This document shows positions 24,894-34,906 of a stretch of DNA of 64,000 bases, piece by piece. Each line of letters starts with the position of its first letter. The stretch's first letter is position 1. This stretch comes from Corynebacterium dentalis (lineage in GTDB: Bacteria; Actinomycetota; Actinomycetes; Mycobacteriales; Mycobacteriaceae). The stretch is taken from assembly GCF_900232865.1 (NCBI RefSeq), contig NZ_OCTS01000004.1, forward strand, positions 62,001 to 126,000, in the 5' to 3' direction. The notes below the pieces were generated by a model. The model saw only the letters and a list, made by a program, of their open reading frames with translations. It searched no databases and was not told where the DNA came from. Both the position numbers and the translations under genes were made by a program.

Positions 24894-26843
24894 CTAAGTA
24901 GAGTGGCCATTGATCTCGGATGGCCACCAGAATTTTTCTCCCAGCAACTGCACCACTGCCGGTATCAGCAAGGTGCGCACGATCAAAGTGTCCAGTAGCA
25001 CGCCGATGAAGATAACGATCCCGACCTGAGCCAGAACCACCAGTGGAAGTACTCCCAACGCTGCAAAAACTGCGGCGAGAAGTATTCCTGCCGAGGTAAT
25101 GACACCTCCTGTGGCCGATAGTGCGTTGAGAACTCCGTTCCTCGTGCCGTGCTGCGTGGCTTCTTCTCTGGTTCGAGTGATGAGGAAGATCGTGTAATCA
25201 ATTCCCAAGGCCACAAGAAAGACAAAGGCATAGAGTGGCGTGGTATCAGCGAAAGCCTCAAAGCAAAAGATGTAGGTGGAAATCCACCAGCCCAGGCCCA
25301 ATGCTGCCACGTTGGTCAACAACACAGTGGCAACCATGATCAGTGGTGCGAGGAAGCTGCGTAGAACAATCACCAAAGCGATGAAAACCAAGAGAAGCAC
25401 TGTGGGGAAGATCAACAGACGGTCGTCGGCAGAGGATTGCTCTTGATCATGCAGCTGCGCATCTTGGCCACCCACGCGAGCTTCCGAATAATTCGATTCG
25501 GCGATGAGTTCTCTCAGTTCAGCGGTACCAAAGCCAGAAACATTGAGAACTTCCCACTCTCCGACCGGATCCGCTGCTTGAACCACAGCTCCCTTTGCTC
25601 CAAGAGCCGCCGTTAACCCTTCGGAATCATGGGTAATCACCTTGGCCGGCGTGGCATCTTGTCCAGGAAACTTTTCCGCCAGGCGATCTGCGGCAGATAT
25701 CGATTCTGGCGTATCGATGAATTGATCAGATTGGGTTAGCCCGGTTGAGATGCCCATGGCTCCCGCACACGCAGTTCCCAAAATGATCATGGCAGCCACT
25801 ACTACAGCCACAGGGCGCTTTTTAACGAACTTCCCCACCGAATCCCACATGCGGTGATCTGTTGCTTCACCCACCGTCGGCTTCTTCGGCCAGAAAATCC
25901 ATCGGCCGCACAGCACCAAAAAACCGGGGAGTACTAGCGCACCAAACACCAGCGCAATGATGATGCCCACCACAGATGCCAAGCCCAATCCGCGGGTGGT
26001 GGGCACGGCGGAGAGCAGGAGGCATGAGACGCCGACAAGTACCGTAACCGCAGACATCGTCACTGCTTTTGCAGTGGGAGTCCATGCAGCGGCCATAGCC
26101 TCGAAGCAAGATGTGTGACGATGCAACTCGTCGCGGTATCGCGAAATCAGCAAAAGCGCGTAATTGGTTCCCGCTCCGAATACCAATACCGAGAGAATTC
26201 CGGAAACTGACTCATTCCACGGCACTCCAACTGCAGAGAGCACCCAGGTGAACACGATTTGGGCCAGACGATCCGCGATCGCGATAACCACCAGAGGAAC
26301 GACCCACAAGATGGGAGAGCGGTACGTAACAATCAGAAGCACCGCGATGATCGCGGCTGTCACACTCAGCAGGAGAAAGTTCGCCCCGGAGAAAACGTCC
26401 ACCAGATCTGCAGAAACTGCCGCAGGCCCAGTTACAAACGTCTCCACCCCCTCCGGCGCATTCGCAGCGAGCTCAGTCCGCACATCGAAAACTCTTTGTG
26501 CCCCCTCTTGTGCACCTTCATCTGGGACTTCAAAAGGAATGATGGCGGCAGTGGAATCATCGTTGGGAATAAGCGGCCCACCTAGATCCATAGCTAACCC
26601 CTGCAATTTCCCCAGATCAAGCACCTTGCCCGACGCGGAATCCAACAGTGCAATGGCAGTCTGGGCATCGTCTCCGGGACGTTGCTCAAGGACTTCCGCA
26701 ACAAACTTGGAGTCCGTTGCATCCGGAAGGCTGGTAGTTGACGATTGCGGCTGTTCCATTGCGCCGATGCCCATGGCCAAGCCAGCCAAGACAACAAGCA
26801 CAAGTGCGACCCACCGAGGCGACTTGATCGATGAAACGGTCAT
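24894..26843 (-). CDS. MMPL-family (RND) membrane transporter
   Basis: The 649-residue protein has an N-terminal signal-anchor, an extracytoplasmic domain, five or six membrane segments, a second extracytoplasmic domain and a second membrane block, the usual two-half RND layout. [19 protein letters not shown] and [21 protein letters not shown] are the paired MMPL motifs with the proton-relay Asp/Tyr in the membrane. Family members export lipids such as mycolic acid precursors or drugs. ATG 26843 (AGGAGA 7 bases before) is preferred over the upstream ATG 26894. It is shorter than MmpL3/CmpL1-type proteins and lacks their long C-terminal tail, so substrate is open. Confidence 0.87.
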   Translation of the reverse strand: MTVSSIKSPRWVALVLVVLAGLAMGIGAMEQPQSSTTSLPDATDSKFVAEVLEQRPGDDAQTAIALLDSASGKVLDLGKLQGLAMDLGGPLIPNDDSTAAIIPFEVPDEGAQEGAQRVFDVRTELAANAPEGVETFVTGPAAVSADLVDVFSGANFLLLSVTAAIIAVLLIVTYRSPILWVVPLVVIAIADRLAQIVFTWVLSAVGVPWNESVSGILSVLVFGAGTNYALLLISRYRDELHRHTSCFEAMAAAWTPTAKAVTMSAVTVLVGVSCLLLSAVPTTRGLGLASVVGIIIALVFGALVLPGFLVLCGRWIFWPKKPTVGEATDHRMWDSVGKFVKKRPVAVVVAAMIILGTACAGAMGISTGLTQSDQFIDTPESISAADRLAEKFPGQDATPAKVITHDSEGLTAALGAKGAVVQAADPVGEWEVLNVSGFGTAELRELIAESNYSEARVGGQDAQLHDQEQSSADDRLLIFPTVLLLVFIALVIVLRSFLAPLIMVATVLLTNVAALGLGWWISTYIFCFEAFADTTPLYAFVFLVALGIDYTIFLITRTREEATQHGTRNGVLNALSATGGVITSAGILLAAVFAALGVLPLVVLAQVGIVIFIGVLLDTLIVRTLLIPAVVQLLGEKFWWPSEINGHST

Positions 26844-26981
26844 AGCAACTCTCCTCTGTACGCGGATTCCCAATCTTGCTTCGGCGAAATACATCCCACT
26901 CTAGGTGCCCGAAATACCTGGCAAATTCTCTCACAGAGATTCGGTTACGCAAGTGCCCCACCTAAAGATACTGTTAGCTTC

Positions 26982-28460
26982 ATGAGCTCCGAGCATCCTG
27001 ACACTGACCGCACCTTCGTGGGGTCTCGTCTACGACAGCTGCGAAAGGAACGGGATATCTCCCAGGCGCAGCTCGCTCAGACCCTGCACCTTTCGGCCAG
27101 CTACGTCAATCAGATCGAGCACGACGTGCGACCCCTGACCGTCAAAGTCTTGGAGCGCATCACCGAGGCTTTCGGCGTAGACGCCACCTTCTTCGCCGCA
27201 GAAGACTCCACTCGCCTGCTCGCGGAGCTGCAAGACGTGGTCATGGACCGAGAAATCTGTCCCGCCCCGCTCGACGTGGTGGAGCTGGCATCCTTGGTGC
27301 GCAACCACCCGTCAGTCGCTCGCGCCATGGTGGACATGCACTCGCGCTACCGCAACGTCTCGGACAAACTCACGCTGGCTACAGAGGAACGCATCCAGGG
27401 TTCTGCAGTGATGTCCATTACCCCGCGTGGCGAGCTGTTCGGCCGAGCCTCTGGCCCCGAGGTATTCAGCATGCCGCACGAGGAGGTCCGCGATTATTTC
27501 TATTCGCGCCAGAATTACGTCGACGTCCTAGACGTGCAGGCCGAGAAACTCTCACACACCCTCCAGCTGGGCAATCATCAGATCCGTCACACGGAGGACA
27601 TCCTCGCCAACCGCCTGCAAAGCGAACACAGCATCCCCGTGGTTTACTCTCCTAATTTGGGCGATACTCAGCACACCTTCGACCAGCAGACGCGCAAGAT
27701 CTACGTGTCCTCGAAGATGCGCCCCGGTCAGATCGCATTCCGCCTCGCCACGGAACTGGCCTACCTCGAAGCCGGGGACACCATCTCCTCGCTCGTAGAA
27801 CTTGGCCACTTCACGTCAGAGAGCTCGCAGGCACTAGCTTCCCGCGGCCTCGCCACCTACTGGGCTGCAGCACTGCTGCTGCCCTACGGCATGTTCCACG
27901 CCTCAGCAGAAGAATCCCGCTATGACCTCGAATTCCTCATGCGCGACTACGGCGTGGGCTACGAAACGGTCTGCCACCGCCTGTCCACCCTCCAGCGCCC
28001 CAGCCTGCGCGGCATTCCCTGGACATTCGTGCGCGTGGACCGCGCAGGCAACATGTCCAAGCGACAATCCGCCTCCGGTCTGCACCTATCCCACTCCGGC
28101 GGTACATGCCCGCTGTGGAACGTCTACGAGACCTTCTCCTACCCCGGCAAGATCATGCGGCAGATGGCGCAGATGCCAGATGGCCGCAGCTATCTCTGGA
28201 TCGCGCGCACCGTCAACCACCACCGCTCCGCGTGGGGCCAGCCCGGCAAGATGTTCGCCATCGGACTGGGCTGCGAGCTGAAGCACGCCTCCCGCACCGT
28301 CTACGCAGACGGCCTCGACCTCGCAGATCCCAGCGCCGCCACCCCAATCGGATCCGGTTGCCGCATGTGTCCTAGAGACAACTGCCCCCAGCGAGCATTC
28401 CCGCCGATCCACCGCCCCATCACCGTGGACGCACATAGCTCAACGGTGTCGCCTTACTAG
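26982..28460 (+). CDS. ramB: RamB, regulator of acetate metabolism
   Basis: The 492-residue protein begins with an XRE helix-turn-helix ([39 protein letters not shown], about residues 13-50), continues with an IrrE-like (ImmA-type) region around [15 protein letters not shown] and [12 protein letters not shown], and ends with a short-chain-fatty-acid-regulator domain with cysteines in GGTCPLW and [15 protein letters not shown]. In C. glutamicum RamB represses aceA, aceB and acetate activation genes by binding AACTTTGCAAA; such a box stands upstream of aceA here. Neighbour lpd matches the C. glutamicum order. The start is followed by the HTH within a few residues. Confidence 0.93.
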   Translation: MSSEHPDTDRTFVGSRLRQLRKERDISQAQLAQTLHLSASYVNQIEHDVRPLTVKVLERITEAFGVDATFFAAEDSTRLLAELQDVVMDREICPAPLDVVELASLVRNHPSVARAMVDMHSRYRNVSDKLTLATEERIQGSAVMSITPRGELFGRASGPEVFSMPHEEVRDYFYSRQNYVDVLDVQAEKLSHTLQLGNHQIRHTEDILANRLQSEHSIPVVYSPNLGDTQHTFDQQTRKIYVSSKMRPGQIAFRLATELAYLEAGDTISSLVELGHFTSESSQALASRGLATYWAAALLLPYGMFHASAEESRYDLEFLMRDYGVGYETVCHRLSTLQRPSLRGIPWTFVRVDRAGNMSKRQSASGLHLSHSGGTCPLWNVYETFSYPGKIMRQMAQMPDGRSYLWIARTVNHHRSAWGQPGKMFAIGLGCELKHASRTVYADGLDLADPSAATPIGSGCRMCPRDNCPQRAFPPIHRPITVDAHSSTVSPY

Positions 28461-28470
28461 TCCGCGCTGA

Positions 28471-28497
28471 GGTTGGCGTCGAAAAGAAAAAGAAACC
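28471..28497 (-). repeat. Dispersed motif copy between ramB and lpd
   Basis: GGTTGGCGTCG followed by a purine tract (AAAAGAAAAAGAAACC) begins 10 bases after the ramB stop, in the gap of convergent genes ramB and lpd. It has one of the longest purine/pyrimidine tracts of all copies. Confidence 0.65.
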
Positions 28498-28547
28498 GGA
28501 CCCACCTACCACGATAAGCAGATAGACCCGGCCTAGCACCGCGAAGG

Positions 28548-29972
28548 CTATAGGTTGATCATGTGACCTTCGATGCCCTCTGCGGCTTCCTTCATTGCCT
28601 CGGACAGCGTGGGGTGCGTGTGCACGTTGCGGCCGATCTCACCGGCGGTGAGGTCGAAGCGCTGCGCGAGAGTCAGCTCTGGGAGCAGCTCGGAGACATC
28701 AGGTCCCACGAGGTGTCCGCCGATGAGCTCGCCGTACTCCGCATCCGCGATGAGCTTCACGAAGCCCACACCGTGACCCAAGCCAGCAGCCTTGCCGTTG
28801 GCAGAGAATGGGAAGGAAGAGACCTTGATCTTGCGGCCTTCCTCGTCTGCCTTCTTCTTGGCCTGCTCCTCGGTGTAACCGAAGGATGCCACCTGCGGGG
28901 AGCAGAACGTTGCGCGAGGCATGTTCATGTAATCGCCCAACAGTTGAGTGTCCGCACCAGCCATGACCTCGGCAGCAACCACGCCCTGCGCCTCGGCCAC
29001 GTGGGCCAGCTGCAACTTGGCGGTGACATCGCCGATAGCGTAGATGCCATCAACGTTAGTCCGCATGTGGTCATCGATATCGATGGCGCCGCGCTCGGTG
29101 AGCTTCACGCCCGTGTTCTCCAGGCCAAAGCCCTCCACGCGAGGGGCAAAGCCGATGGACACCATCACGCGGTCAGCCTTGAGGGTTTCGGACTTCTCGC
29201 CGTCCGCAGACTCAATGTCTACCTCAACGCCCTTACCCTCGCCGTTGTCGCGGACCTCAGTGGTCTTGTAACCGGTCTTGAGCTTCACGCCCAGCTTCTT
29301 GTACTGCTTGGCGATCTCCTTGGAGACGTCCTTGTCCTCGTTAGGCAGAACACGATCCATGAACTCGACGATAGTGATATCTACGCCGAAGTTAGCCAGC
29401 ACGTAGGCAAACTCCATGCCAATGGCACCGGCGCCAATGATCACCATGGAATCTGGCTTATCGGCATTTAGGATCTGCTCTTCATAAGACACGATGTTTC
29501 CGCCCAGTTCCACACCAGGAATGGAGCGGACCACGGAACCGGTAGCGACGATGCAATTATCAAAGGTGATCGTCTTGCCAGCATCGTCACCATCGGAAAC
29601 CTCAATGGTCTTGGCATCCTTGAAGGATCCCTTGCCATTGATCTCCTGAATCTTGTTCTTCTTCATCAGGTAGTGGACGCCCTTGACGATGCCGTCCGAA
29701 ACCTTGCGGGAGCGCTGGTGAGCCACACCATAGTCCATGGAGATGTTGTCACCCGTGATGCCAAAGGTCTTGGCCTCACGAGTGATGGTGTGAGACAGCT
29801 CCGCGTTACGAATCAGTGCCTTAGAGGGGATACAACCAACGTTGAGGCACACACCACCCCAGTATTGCTTTTCGATAACGGCGGTTTTCAGGCCCAGCTG
29901 GGAGGCACGAATTGCCGCCACATATCCGCCGGGTCCTGCTCCGAGTACTACTAGATCATAATGTTCAGCCAC
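28548..29972 (-). CDS. lpd: Dihydrolipoamide dehydrogenase
   Basis: The 474-residue flavoprotein has FAD motif [16 protein letters not shown], redox disulfide [18 protein letters not shown] motif [21 protein letters not shown], and C-terminal dimer-interface base [15 protein letters not shown]. It is the E3 subunit of pyruvate and 2-oxoglutarate dehydrogenase complexes. GTG 29972 is chosen because homology starts there; TATCCT about 8 bases upstream could be the -10 of a leaderless transcript, and no good ribosome site is seen. Two hairpins stand upstream. Confidence 0.95.
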   Translation of the reverse strand: MAEHYDLVVLGAGPGGYVAAIRASQLGLKTAVIEKQYWGGVCLNVGCIPSKALIRNAELSHTITREAKTFGITGDNISMDYGVAHQRSRKVSDGIVKGVHYLMKKNKIQEINGKGSFKDAKTIEVSDGDDAGKTITFDNCIVATGSVVRSIPGVELGGNIVSYEEQILNADKPDSMVIIGAGAIGMEFAYVLANFGVDITIVEFMDRVLPNEDKDVSKEIAKQYKKLGVKLKTGYKTTEVRDNGEGKGVEVDIESADGEKSETLKADRVMVSIGFAPRVEGFGLENTGVKLTERGAIDIDDHMRTNVDGIYAIGDVTAKLQLAHVAEAQGVVAAEVMAGADTQLLGDYMNMPRATFCSPQVASFGYTEEQAKKKADEEGRKIKVSSFPFSANGKAAGLGHGVGFVKLIADAEYGELIGGHLVGPDVSELLPELTLAQRFDLTAGEIGRNVHTHPTLSEAMKEAAEGIEGHMINL

Positions 29973-30002
29973 GATGCCCAAGGATACGCGCCTAGAACAT
30001 GA

Positions 30003-30040
30003 CTGTCTCCCCACCCATAAACAAGTAGGTGGGGAGACAG
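30003..30040. repeat. 13-bp perfect inverted repeat upstream of lpd
   Basis: CTGTCTCCCCACC (30003-30015) and GGTGGGGAGACAG (30028-30040), 12-base loop. It has no T-run on the minus strand, so it is not a textbook terminator. It lies 31 bases before the lpd start, between the porin-like gene and lpd. Confidence 0.7.
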
Positions 30041-30063
30041 GGGGACTACACAGTTAAGGTGGC

Positions 30064-30092
30064 GCTCTCCTAGGGCATCAACCCTGGAGAGC
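30064..30092 (-). terminator. Hairpin after the porin-like gene
   Basis: GCTCTCC-T-AGGG and CCCT-G-GAGAGC (30064-30092) form a stem interrupted by one mismatch with loop CATCAA, 10 bases past the stop of the porin-like gene. It lacks a T-run; it may protect or terminate that short mRNA, together with the hairpin at 30003-30040. Confidence 0.5.
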
Positions 30093-30102
30093 CGCTTGGG
30101 GA

Positions 30103-30258
30103 CTACCCCAAGAAGGGCTGAATCAGCGCCAGAGTATGGACGAAGATTCCGCTTCCGAGGGCCTTAAAATCCCTGGTGAGACTAGAGAAGGAATCGGTTG
30201 AGATGAGGAACTCTTCATTAAGGAAGGACTCAGGCAGGCTGTTGATCAGTGAGGCCAT
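30103..30258 (-). CDS. Small amphipathic peptide, PorA/PorH-like porin candidate
   Basis: The 51-residue peptide starts MASLINSLPESFLN and ends LALIQPFLG. It has no signal peptide, alternates hydrophobic and polar residues, and fits the size class of the corynebacterial outer-membrane pore peptides PorA and PorH (about 40-60 residues), which are also secreted without a signal. GGAGA lies 6 bases before ATG 30258; the longer frame up to 30426 has no support. The mycolyltransferase next door is relevant because these porins are O-mycoloylated in some species. No sequence match to a named porin is claimed. Confidence 0.5.
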   Translation of the reverse strand: MASLINSLPESFLNEEFLISTDSFSSLTRDFKALGSGIFVHTLALIQPFLG

Positions 30259-30662
30259 GGTTTTCTCCAGTGAAGGGCGAATCAACAGAGAAGAAAGTGA
30301 GAATGCTTTCTCGATCAGCTGAACAAACAAACAAAGAAAACTGATAGAAAAGCAACAATCGCTCATATTTTGGCAGACTTTCCTGTGTTGCGCACCTCCA
30401 ACGCATAAGGAATTTTTCCACCGCAACCAGGCTTTGCGGGTGACGTTGAGCGAGCTGACAGTTTCTTGCCAACTTGCCTTACTTTTTCCCTACGGACACT
30501 GTAATGTCCCATTTTGTTATGGCCTTATTCCCGCCAGCAGCTTGAGACAAGGGGCAGTCGCCTTCGGTTGAGAGCTTCGTTTTGGCGAGAGTGGCCGTTT
30601 ACTTTCCATCGAAGATGCACCACGCGTGTTGATTCGGTTTACATCTTTCCAAAGGTTCTGAA
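30259..30662. promoter_or_regulatory. Divergent promoter region of porin-like gene and mycolyltransferase
   Basis: These 404 bases lie between divergent starts. The minus-strand side is A/T-rich near the small gene; on the plus side TTGCCT (30474) and TGTAAT (30500) are candidate promoter words with rather long spacing, and GGACA/TGTCC surrounds the latter. AAAGG precedes the mycolyltransferase ATG. No gene is supported here. Confidence 0.45.
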
Positions 30663-32000
30663 ATGAAGCGCACCATCTTCCGCGCCACTGCCGCAGCCAT
30701 GGCGGTACTGGCACCCGTGACCGCCACTACTCTTGTCGCTCCAGCCGCGCAGGCCGCGGATGCCGTCGCGCTTCTAGAGGTCAAGGCAACATCCGTCACC
30801 TACCAGAACGGTGCGGGTGAGGATGTCACGTACACGGATTACACCGGTGCTACGCCGAACCAGCCAGCCACCAAGACTCAGTGGCGCTCCATCATCCAGG
30901 ATTACAACCGCGCTGGCTATGACAACGTGCGCGAGGTGTGGGCATGGTCTGAGGCCATGCAGCGCAACATTCCTCTGGTTCTGATCCAGCCTCTGGCCAA
31001 GGAGAAGCGCACGAACGCTCCTACCCTGTACCTCATGAACGGCGCTGACGGCGGCGAAGGCCGCGCAAACTGGTTGGCACAGACGGACGTTATCGAGTTC
31101 TGGGGCGGCAACGAGGGCAAGCGCCCGGACCAGAAGAAGTCTCGCAACAACCCCAACGGCCCACTGACCTCCCCAGGCATCGGCGCCAACATCGTCATTC
31201 CTATGGCTGGCGCGTTCTCCTACTACACGGACTGGAACAGCGAAGTTCCTGCACTGCAGGGTGACGGACAGGGTCCTCAGAAGTGGGAGACCTTCATGAC
31301 CAAGGAACTGCCTGCTGCAATGGAGGGCTTCCAGCAGAATGGCGCCACCATCGCTAGCGATGTCAAGGCAGTTGCCGGCATGTCCATGACCGGCACCACC
31401 TCCCTGCTCTACGCAGAGCACAACCCTGGCATGTACAACGCTGTGGGCTCTTTCTCCGGCTGTGCAGAGACCATCAGCCCAATGGGCTCCACCTTCGTCA
31501 ACGTCACGCTCAACCGCGGCGGCGCGAACATCGATCAGATGTGGGGTGGACTGAACACGGACACCGCTCGCTACAACGATGCGCTGCTGAACGCAGAGAA
31601 GCTGCGCGGACAGCAGAACGTCTACGTATCCAACGGCACCGGACTGGCCGGTCGCCATGACCTGCCGAGCTCCCCTCGCGTCAACGGCAACCTGTCCGCT
31701 TCCGGCCAGGTCATCGTTGAAGGCGGCATCATCGAGGGCGCTACCAACGCATGTACCCACAACTTGGCTAACCACACCAACCAGTTGGGTATCAACACCA
31801 TCAACTACAACTTCCGCCCACAAGGCACCCACCAGTGGGGCTACTGGCAGGATGACACCCGCGACTTCTGGAATGACCTGGTCACCGGCCTGGGCACCGG
31901 CGCAGTGCAGCCGGACAGCGCTAACGATCCGTACCACTACGTCAACGGCGGCTCCGGCTCTTCCGCAGATCTGCCTGACTTCGCTCCGCTGAGCAACTAA
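30663..32000 (+). CDS. Secreted trehalose corynomycolyltransferase (antigen 85/Cmt family)
   Basis: The 445-residue protein has a Sec signal peptide (MKRTIFRATAAAMAVLAPVT... cut near AQAADA), then an esterase-D fold: WSEAMQRNIPLVLIQP, LYLMNGADGG (oxyanion region), nucleophile GMSMTG, and the His of GTHQWGYW near the C-terminus. Cmt/Fbp enzymes transfer corynomycolates onto trehalose and arabinogalactan in the envelope. Segment GGNEGKRPDQKKSRNNP is a charged insert. Strong codon bias and an AAAGG ribosome site suggest high expression. A perfect terminator follows. Confidence 0.95.
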   Translation: MKRTIFRATAAAMAVLAPVTATTLVAPAAQAADAVALLEVKATSVTYQNGAGEDVTYTDYTGATPNQPATKTQWRSIIQDYNRAGYDNVREVWAWSEAMQRNIPLVLIQPLAKEKRTNAPTLYLMNGADGGEGRANWLAQTDVIEFWGGNEGKRPDQKKSRNNPNGPLTSPGIGANIVIPMAGAFSYYTDWNSEVPALQGDGQGPQKWETFMTKELPAAMEGFQQNGATIASDVKAVAGMSMTGTTSLLYAEHNPGMYNAVGSFSGCAETISPMGSTFVNVTLNRGGANIDQMWGGLNTDTARYNDALLNAEKLRGQQNVYVSNGTGLAGRHDLPSSPRVNGNLSASGQVIVEGGIIEGATNACTHNLANHTNQLGINTINYNFRPQGTHQWGYWQDDTRDFWNDLVTGLGTGAVQPDSANDPYHYVNGGSGSSADLPDFAPLSN

Positions 32001-32048
32001 ACGCACAGCAACTAGAAGCTGAGCAACTTACTCAACACTTTCCATGAC

Positions 32049-32087
32049 AAAGGGGAATAACCGCCAATTGGCAGGTTATTCCCCTTT
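32049..32087 (+). terminator. Terminator after mycolyltransferase
   Basis: AAAGGGGAATAACC (32049-32062) pairs with GGTTATTCCCCTTT (32074-32087); the centre GCCAATTGGC is itself a palindrome. Confidence 0.9.
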
Positions 32088-32115
32088 GCTTATGCCCAGC
32101 TAGTAGGGTGCTTGT

Positions 32116-33657
32116 GTGAGTAAATCAAGGCCGTTGCGCAGTACCCCGATCGATGGAGCTCGCGACCCGTACACGGGCGTGGACTACAACTTGGGATTCC
32201 ATATCCACTCGTATGACTTGGATCTGGATTACAACGCCGGCCCCAACCACCTCAATGCCACCGCCGTGCTGGCCATTGAGAACTACCGCGAGCTAAAGAC
32301 TCTGACCGTGGATCTGGCCAGCAGCCTGCGCGTATCTCGCGTGGCCCTGACCGGGCACGGACAAGCTTCCACCCAGCCCGAACTGCTGGAAATCCGCCGC
32401 TACCGCCACAGTGGCAACAAGCTGCACGTGACCTTCGTCAACGAGCTTCCTGCGGATCTAGTCTTCGATCTGACCGTGAAGTACTCCGGCAATCCCCGTC
32501 CTCTGCGCTCCCCATGGGGCGAAGTGGGATGGGAAGAAACGGACGAAGGCGCCCTCGTCGCTGGCCAACCCAATGGCGCTCCCAGCTGGTTCCCCTGCGA
32601 TGACACTCCGGATGAAAAGGCTCGTTACCGCACCCGCATCACCACGCATCGCGATGTCACCGCCGTGGCCACGGGCGATCTAGTCAGCGAAAAGGCGTCA
32701 GGCGTCAAGATCACACGCGAGTTCGTGGTGGACTACCCCATGTCCACTTATCTGGCAGCGGTCTACATCGGCCCTTTTACGCACGAGGATCTCCGCCCCG
32801 CCACCGTGGGTCGTAAGGAGGTTCCGGTGGGCGCTTGGTTGCCTTCGGGAACCCCGGAGGCAAAGCAGGTTCGCGAGCGTTTCCACCATGATTTCCGCGC
32901 GCAGTCGGAGATGGTCGAGGCCTACAGCCAGATGTTCGGCGCCTATCCCTTCCCCGCCTACGAGGTGGTGGTGACCTCCGAGGAGATGGAAATCCCTCTG
33001 GAGGCCCAGGCCATGAGCATGTTCGGTTGCAACCACGCGGATGGCAACGGCACGTGGGAGCGGTTGATCGCCCACGAGCTGTCCCACCAGTGGTTCGGCA
33101 ACTCTGTGGGCCTGGTGGAATGGCGCGATATTTGGCTCAACGAAGGCTTTGCTTGTTATGCGGAATGGCTCTGGTTTGAGCATTCGCAGCAGATCCCGGC
33201 GGCCCATCACGCGTGGGTGCACTATCGCAAGCTGCTGCAGAAGCCGCAGGATCTCCTGCTCGCGGACCCTGGCACTGCGGCTATGTTCGATGACCGCGTG
33301 TACAAGCGCGGCGCGTTGACGGTGCATGCGTTGCGCATGATGCTGGGCGATAAGGCCTTCTTCCCTCTGGTCGAGCGCTGGACCACCGAGCACAAGATGG
33401 GCTTGGTGGAAACGCGCGATCTGGAGAATCTGGTGGCCAGCGTGCTCGTGGAGCATCGTTTGTGTGCCTCCGCCGAGGAGGCCTCAGAGCGTACGAGTGC
33501 TTTCTTCGACGCCTGGCTCCGGGCCTATGAACTCCCCGATTTCCCGCTGCCTTCCCCCGACGTGCAGACCAACGGTTCTGCCGAAGCTGCGCCTCTGAAT
33601 CTCACCGACGCTGACTTTGCCGCTCTCCCCGCGGGTACCAGCGTGGATGACGAGTAG
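32116..33657 (+). CDS. M1-family zinc metallo-aminopeptidase
   Basis: The 513-residue protein has zinc motif HELSHQWFGN with the second-zinc glutamate in WLNEGFACYAEWLW (HExxH-x18-E) and the GAMEN-like substrate region (EEMEIPLEAQAMSMFG, departing from GAMEN). It lacks the large C-terminal helical domain of PepN, fitting the short actinobacterial M1 type. It removes N-terminal amino acids from peptides in the cytoplasm; no signal peptide is present. GTG 32116 is the start, with TAGGGT 6 bases upstream and no ribosome site, hence probably leaderless. Confidence 0.9.
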   Translation: MSKSRPLRSTPIDGARDPYTGVDYNLGFHIHSYDLDLDYNAGPNHLNATAVLAIENYRELKTLTVDLASSLRVSRVALTGHGQASTQPELLEIRRYRHSGNKLHVTFVNELPADLVFDLTVKYSGNPRPLRSPWGEVGWEETDEGALVAGQPNGAPSWFPCDDTPDEKARYRTRITTHRDVTAVATGDLVSEKASGVKITREFVVDYPMSTYLAAVYIGPFTHEDLRPATVGRKEVPVGAWLPSGTPEAKQVRERFHHDFRAQSEMVEAYSQMFGAYPFPAYEVVVTSEEMEIPLEAQAMSMFGCNHADGNGTWERLIAHELSHQWFGNSVGLVEWRDIWLNEGFACYAEWLWFEHSQQIPAAHHAWVHYRKLLQKPQDLLLADPGTAAMFDDRVYKRGALTVHALRMMLGDKAFFPLVERWTTEHKMGLVETRDLENLVASVLVEHRLCASAEEASERTSAFFDAWLRAYELPDFPLPSPDVQTNGSAEAAPLNLTDADFAALPAGTSVDDE

Positions 33658-33682
33658 CACCTCGTAGTACACCACTTTTGCC

Positions 33683-34906
33683 ATGCGCTCTTTGACCTTT
33701 GCCACGATCGCCGTTGCCCTCGCAGGCTATGCGGTGATTTTGGTGGCGGCTCGGGGGCTCTCAGCCTCTGACTATGAAGCGTTCATGGTCTATTGGGGTC
33801 TGTTCTTCGCGGTAACGGGGCTGCTGGACGGCTTGCTTCAAGAAACCGCGCGAGCCGTCACGGCGCAGCGGACGAACCCCACAAGCCATAAGCGGATTCA
33901 CGCGATTCCTTTTCGTCTGACGTCCGTTTTTGCACTCGTCACCGGCCTGCTCGCCGCTGCTTCCGCACCGTGGTGGGCTCCCGTGGTCAGCCCGGACTTA
34001 GAGGTATGGGGCGCTGTCCTGTTTGTGTTGGGGCTGGTGGCCTATGCCTTCCAGGCCACCGTGTGTGGGCTGATTTCCGCCGCGCACAAGTGGTCCACGT
34101 TCGCGTGGCTGATCACCATTGACTCGGTGATCCGCCTGGCTCTGGCCGTCTGGGCATGGATGGTGGGATGGGAACTGCTGGCGTTCCTCATCGTTACGGT
34201 GATCGGCGCGCTCACGTGGCTGGCCATTCTTTTCGTCTCGCCCGCCACCCGTTCTTTGCTTTCTGATCGTGCCGACGTCACTGCTGGCTCTTTTATTAAT
34301 CGCAGCCTCAAGGCCATGATCGCCAGCGGGGCCAACGCGATGATCATCACCGGTTTCCCGGTGTTGCTGAAGTTCACTGCGGGCGCGGACATCGCCGCTG
34401 GGGCTTTGGCCGCAACCATCACTGCGGTCACGCTGACTCGTGCACCGATCCTGGTGCCGATGCAACGCTTCCAACCAGCACTGATTGTGCACTTCACGAA
34501 GAACCGCGATCGAGTGGTTCGTGCAGCTACGCTTCCGATGTTGGCTGTGGTGGCTATCGCGCTTATTGGTGGCGTGGCCGCATACCTGGTGGGCCAGCCT
34601 CTGATGAACCTGTTCTTCCCCGCAGATCTGGTGGTATCCCCTGGGGCCCTGGCGATTCTGACTGTGGCATCAGGCTCTACTGCCCTGCTAATGATCAGCG
34701 GTTCGGCGGCTCTGTCCTCGGACAAGCACACGCTTTACGTCATGGGCTGGATCGTGGCCACGTGCGCCACCGTGGCTCTGTTGACCGTGAATGGTTCACC
34801 AGAGGTGCGCTCAGCACTGGGCTTGGGTATTGGACCCTTGATCGGTGCGGCGGTGCAGATGAGCGTGTTGTGGGCGAGTGGGCGTCGGAAAGAAAACCAC
34901 ATCTAG
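33683..34906 (+). CDS. Polytopic membrane protein, flippase-like (Wzx/MATE-type)
   Basis: A 407-residue protein with many hydrophobic segments, starting SLTFATIAVALAGYAVILVAARGLSASDYEAFMVYWGLFF, which resembles the N-terminus of polysaccharide/lipid-linked sugar flippases (the A-R-x-L-x(3)-D/E-Y motif). It probably moves a lipid-linked envelope precursor, but no partner glycosyltransferase is adjacent, so the substrate is unknown. Its 3' end overlaps the MFS gene by 4 bases (convergent) and holds a copy of the dispersed GGCGTCGGAAAGAAAACC motif. Confidence 0.75.
   Translation: MRSLTFATIAVALAGYAVILVAARGLSASDYEAFMVYWGLFFAVTGLLDGLLQETARAVTAQRTNPTSHKRIHAIPFRLTSVFALVTGLLAAASAPWWAPVVSPDLEVWGAVLFVLGLVAYAFQATVCGLISAAHKWSTFAWLITIDSVIRLALAVWAWMVGWELLAFLIVTVIGALTWLAILFVSPATRSLLSDRADVTAGSFINRSLKAMIASGANAMIITGFPVLLKFTAGADIAAGALAATITAVTLTRAPILVPMQRFQPALIVHFTKNRDRVVRAATLPMLAVVAIALIGGVAAYLVGQPLMNLFFPADLVVSPGALAILTVASGSTALLMISGSAALSSDKHTLYVMGWIVATCATVALLTVNGSPEVRSALGLGIGPLIGAAVQMSVLWASGRRKENHI

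Noticed and set aside
30259-30426. N-terminal extension of the porin-like frame
   Set aside because: The ribosome site GGAGA and sensible peptide begin at ATG 30258; the extension is cysteine-rich noise.
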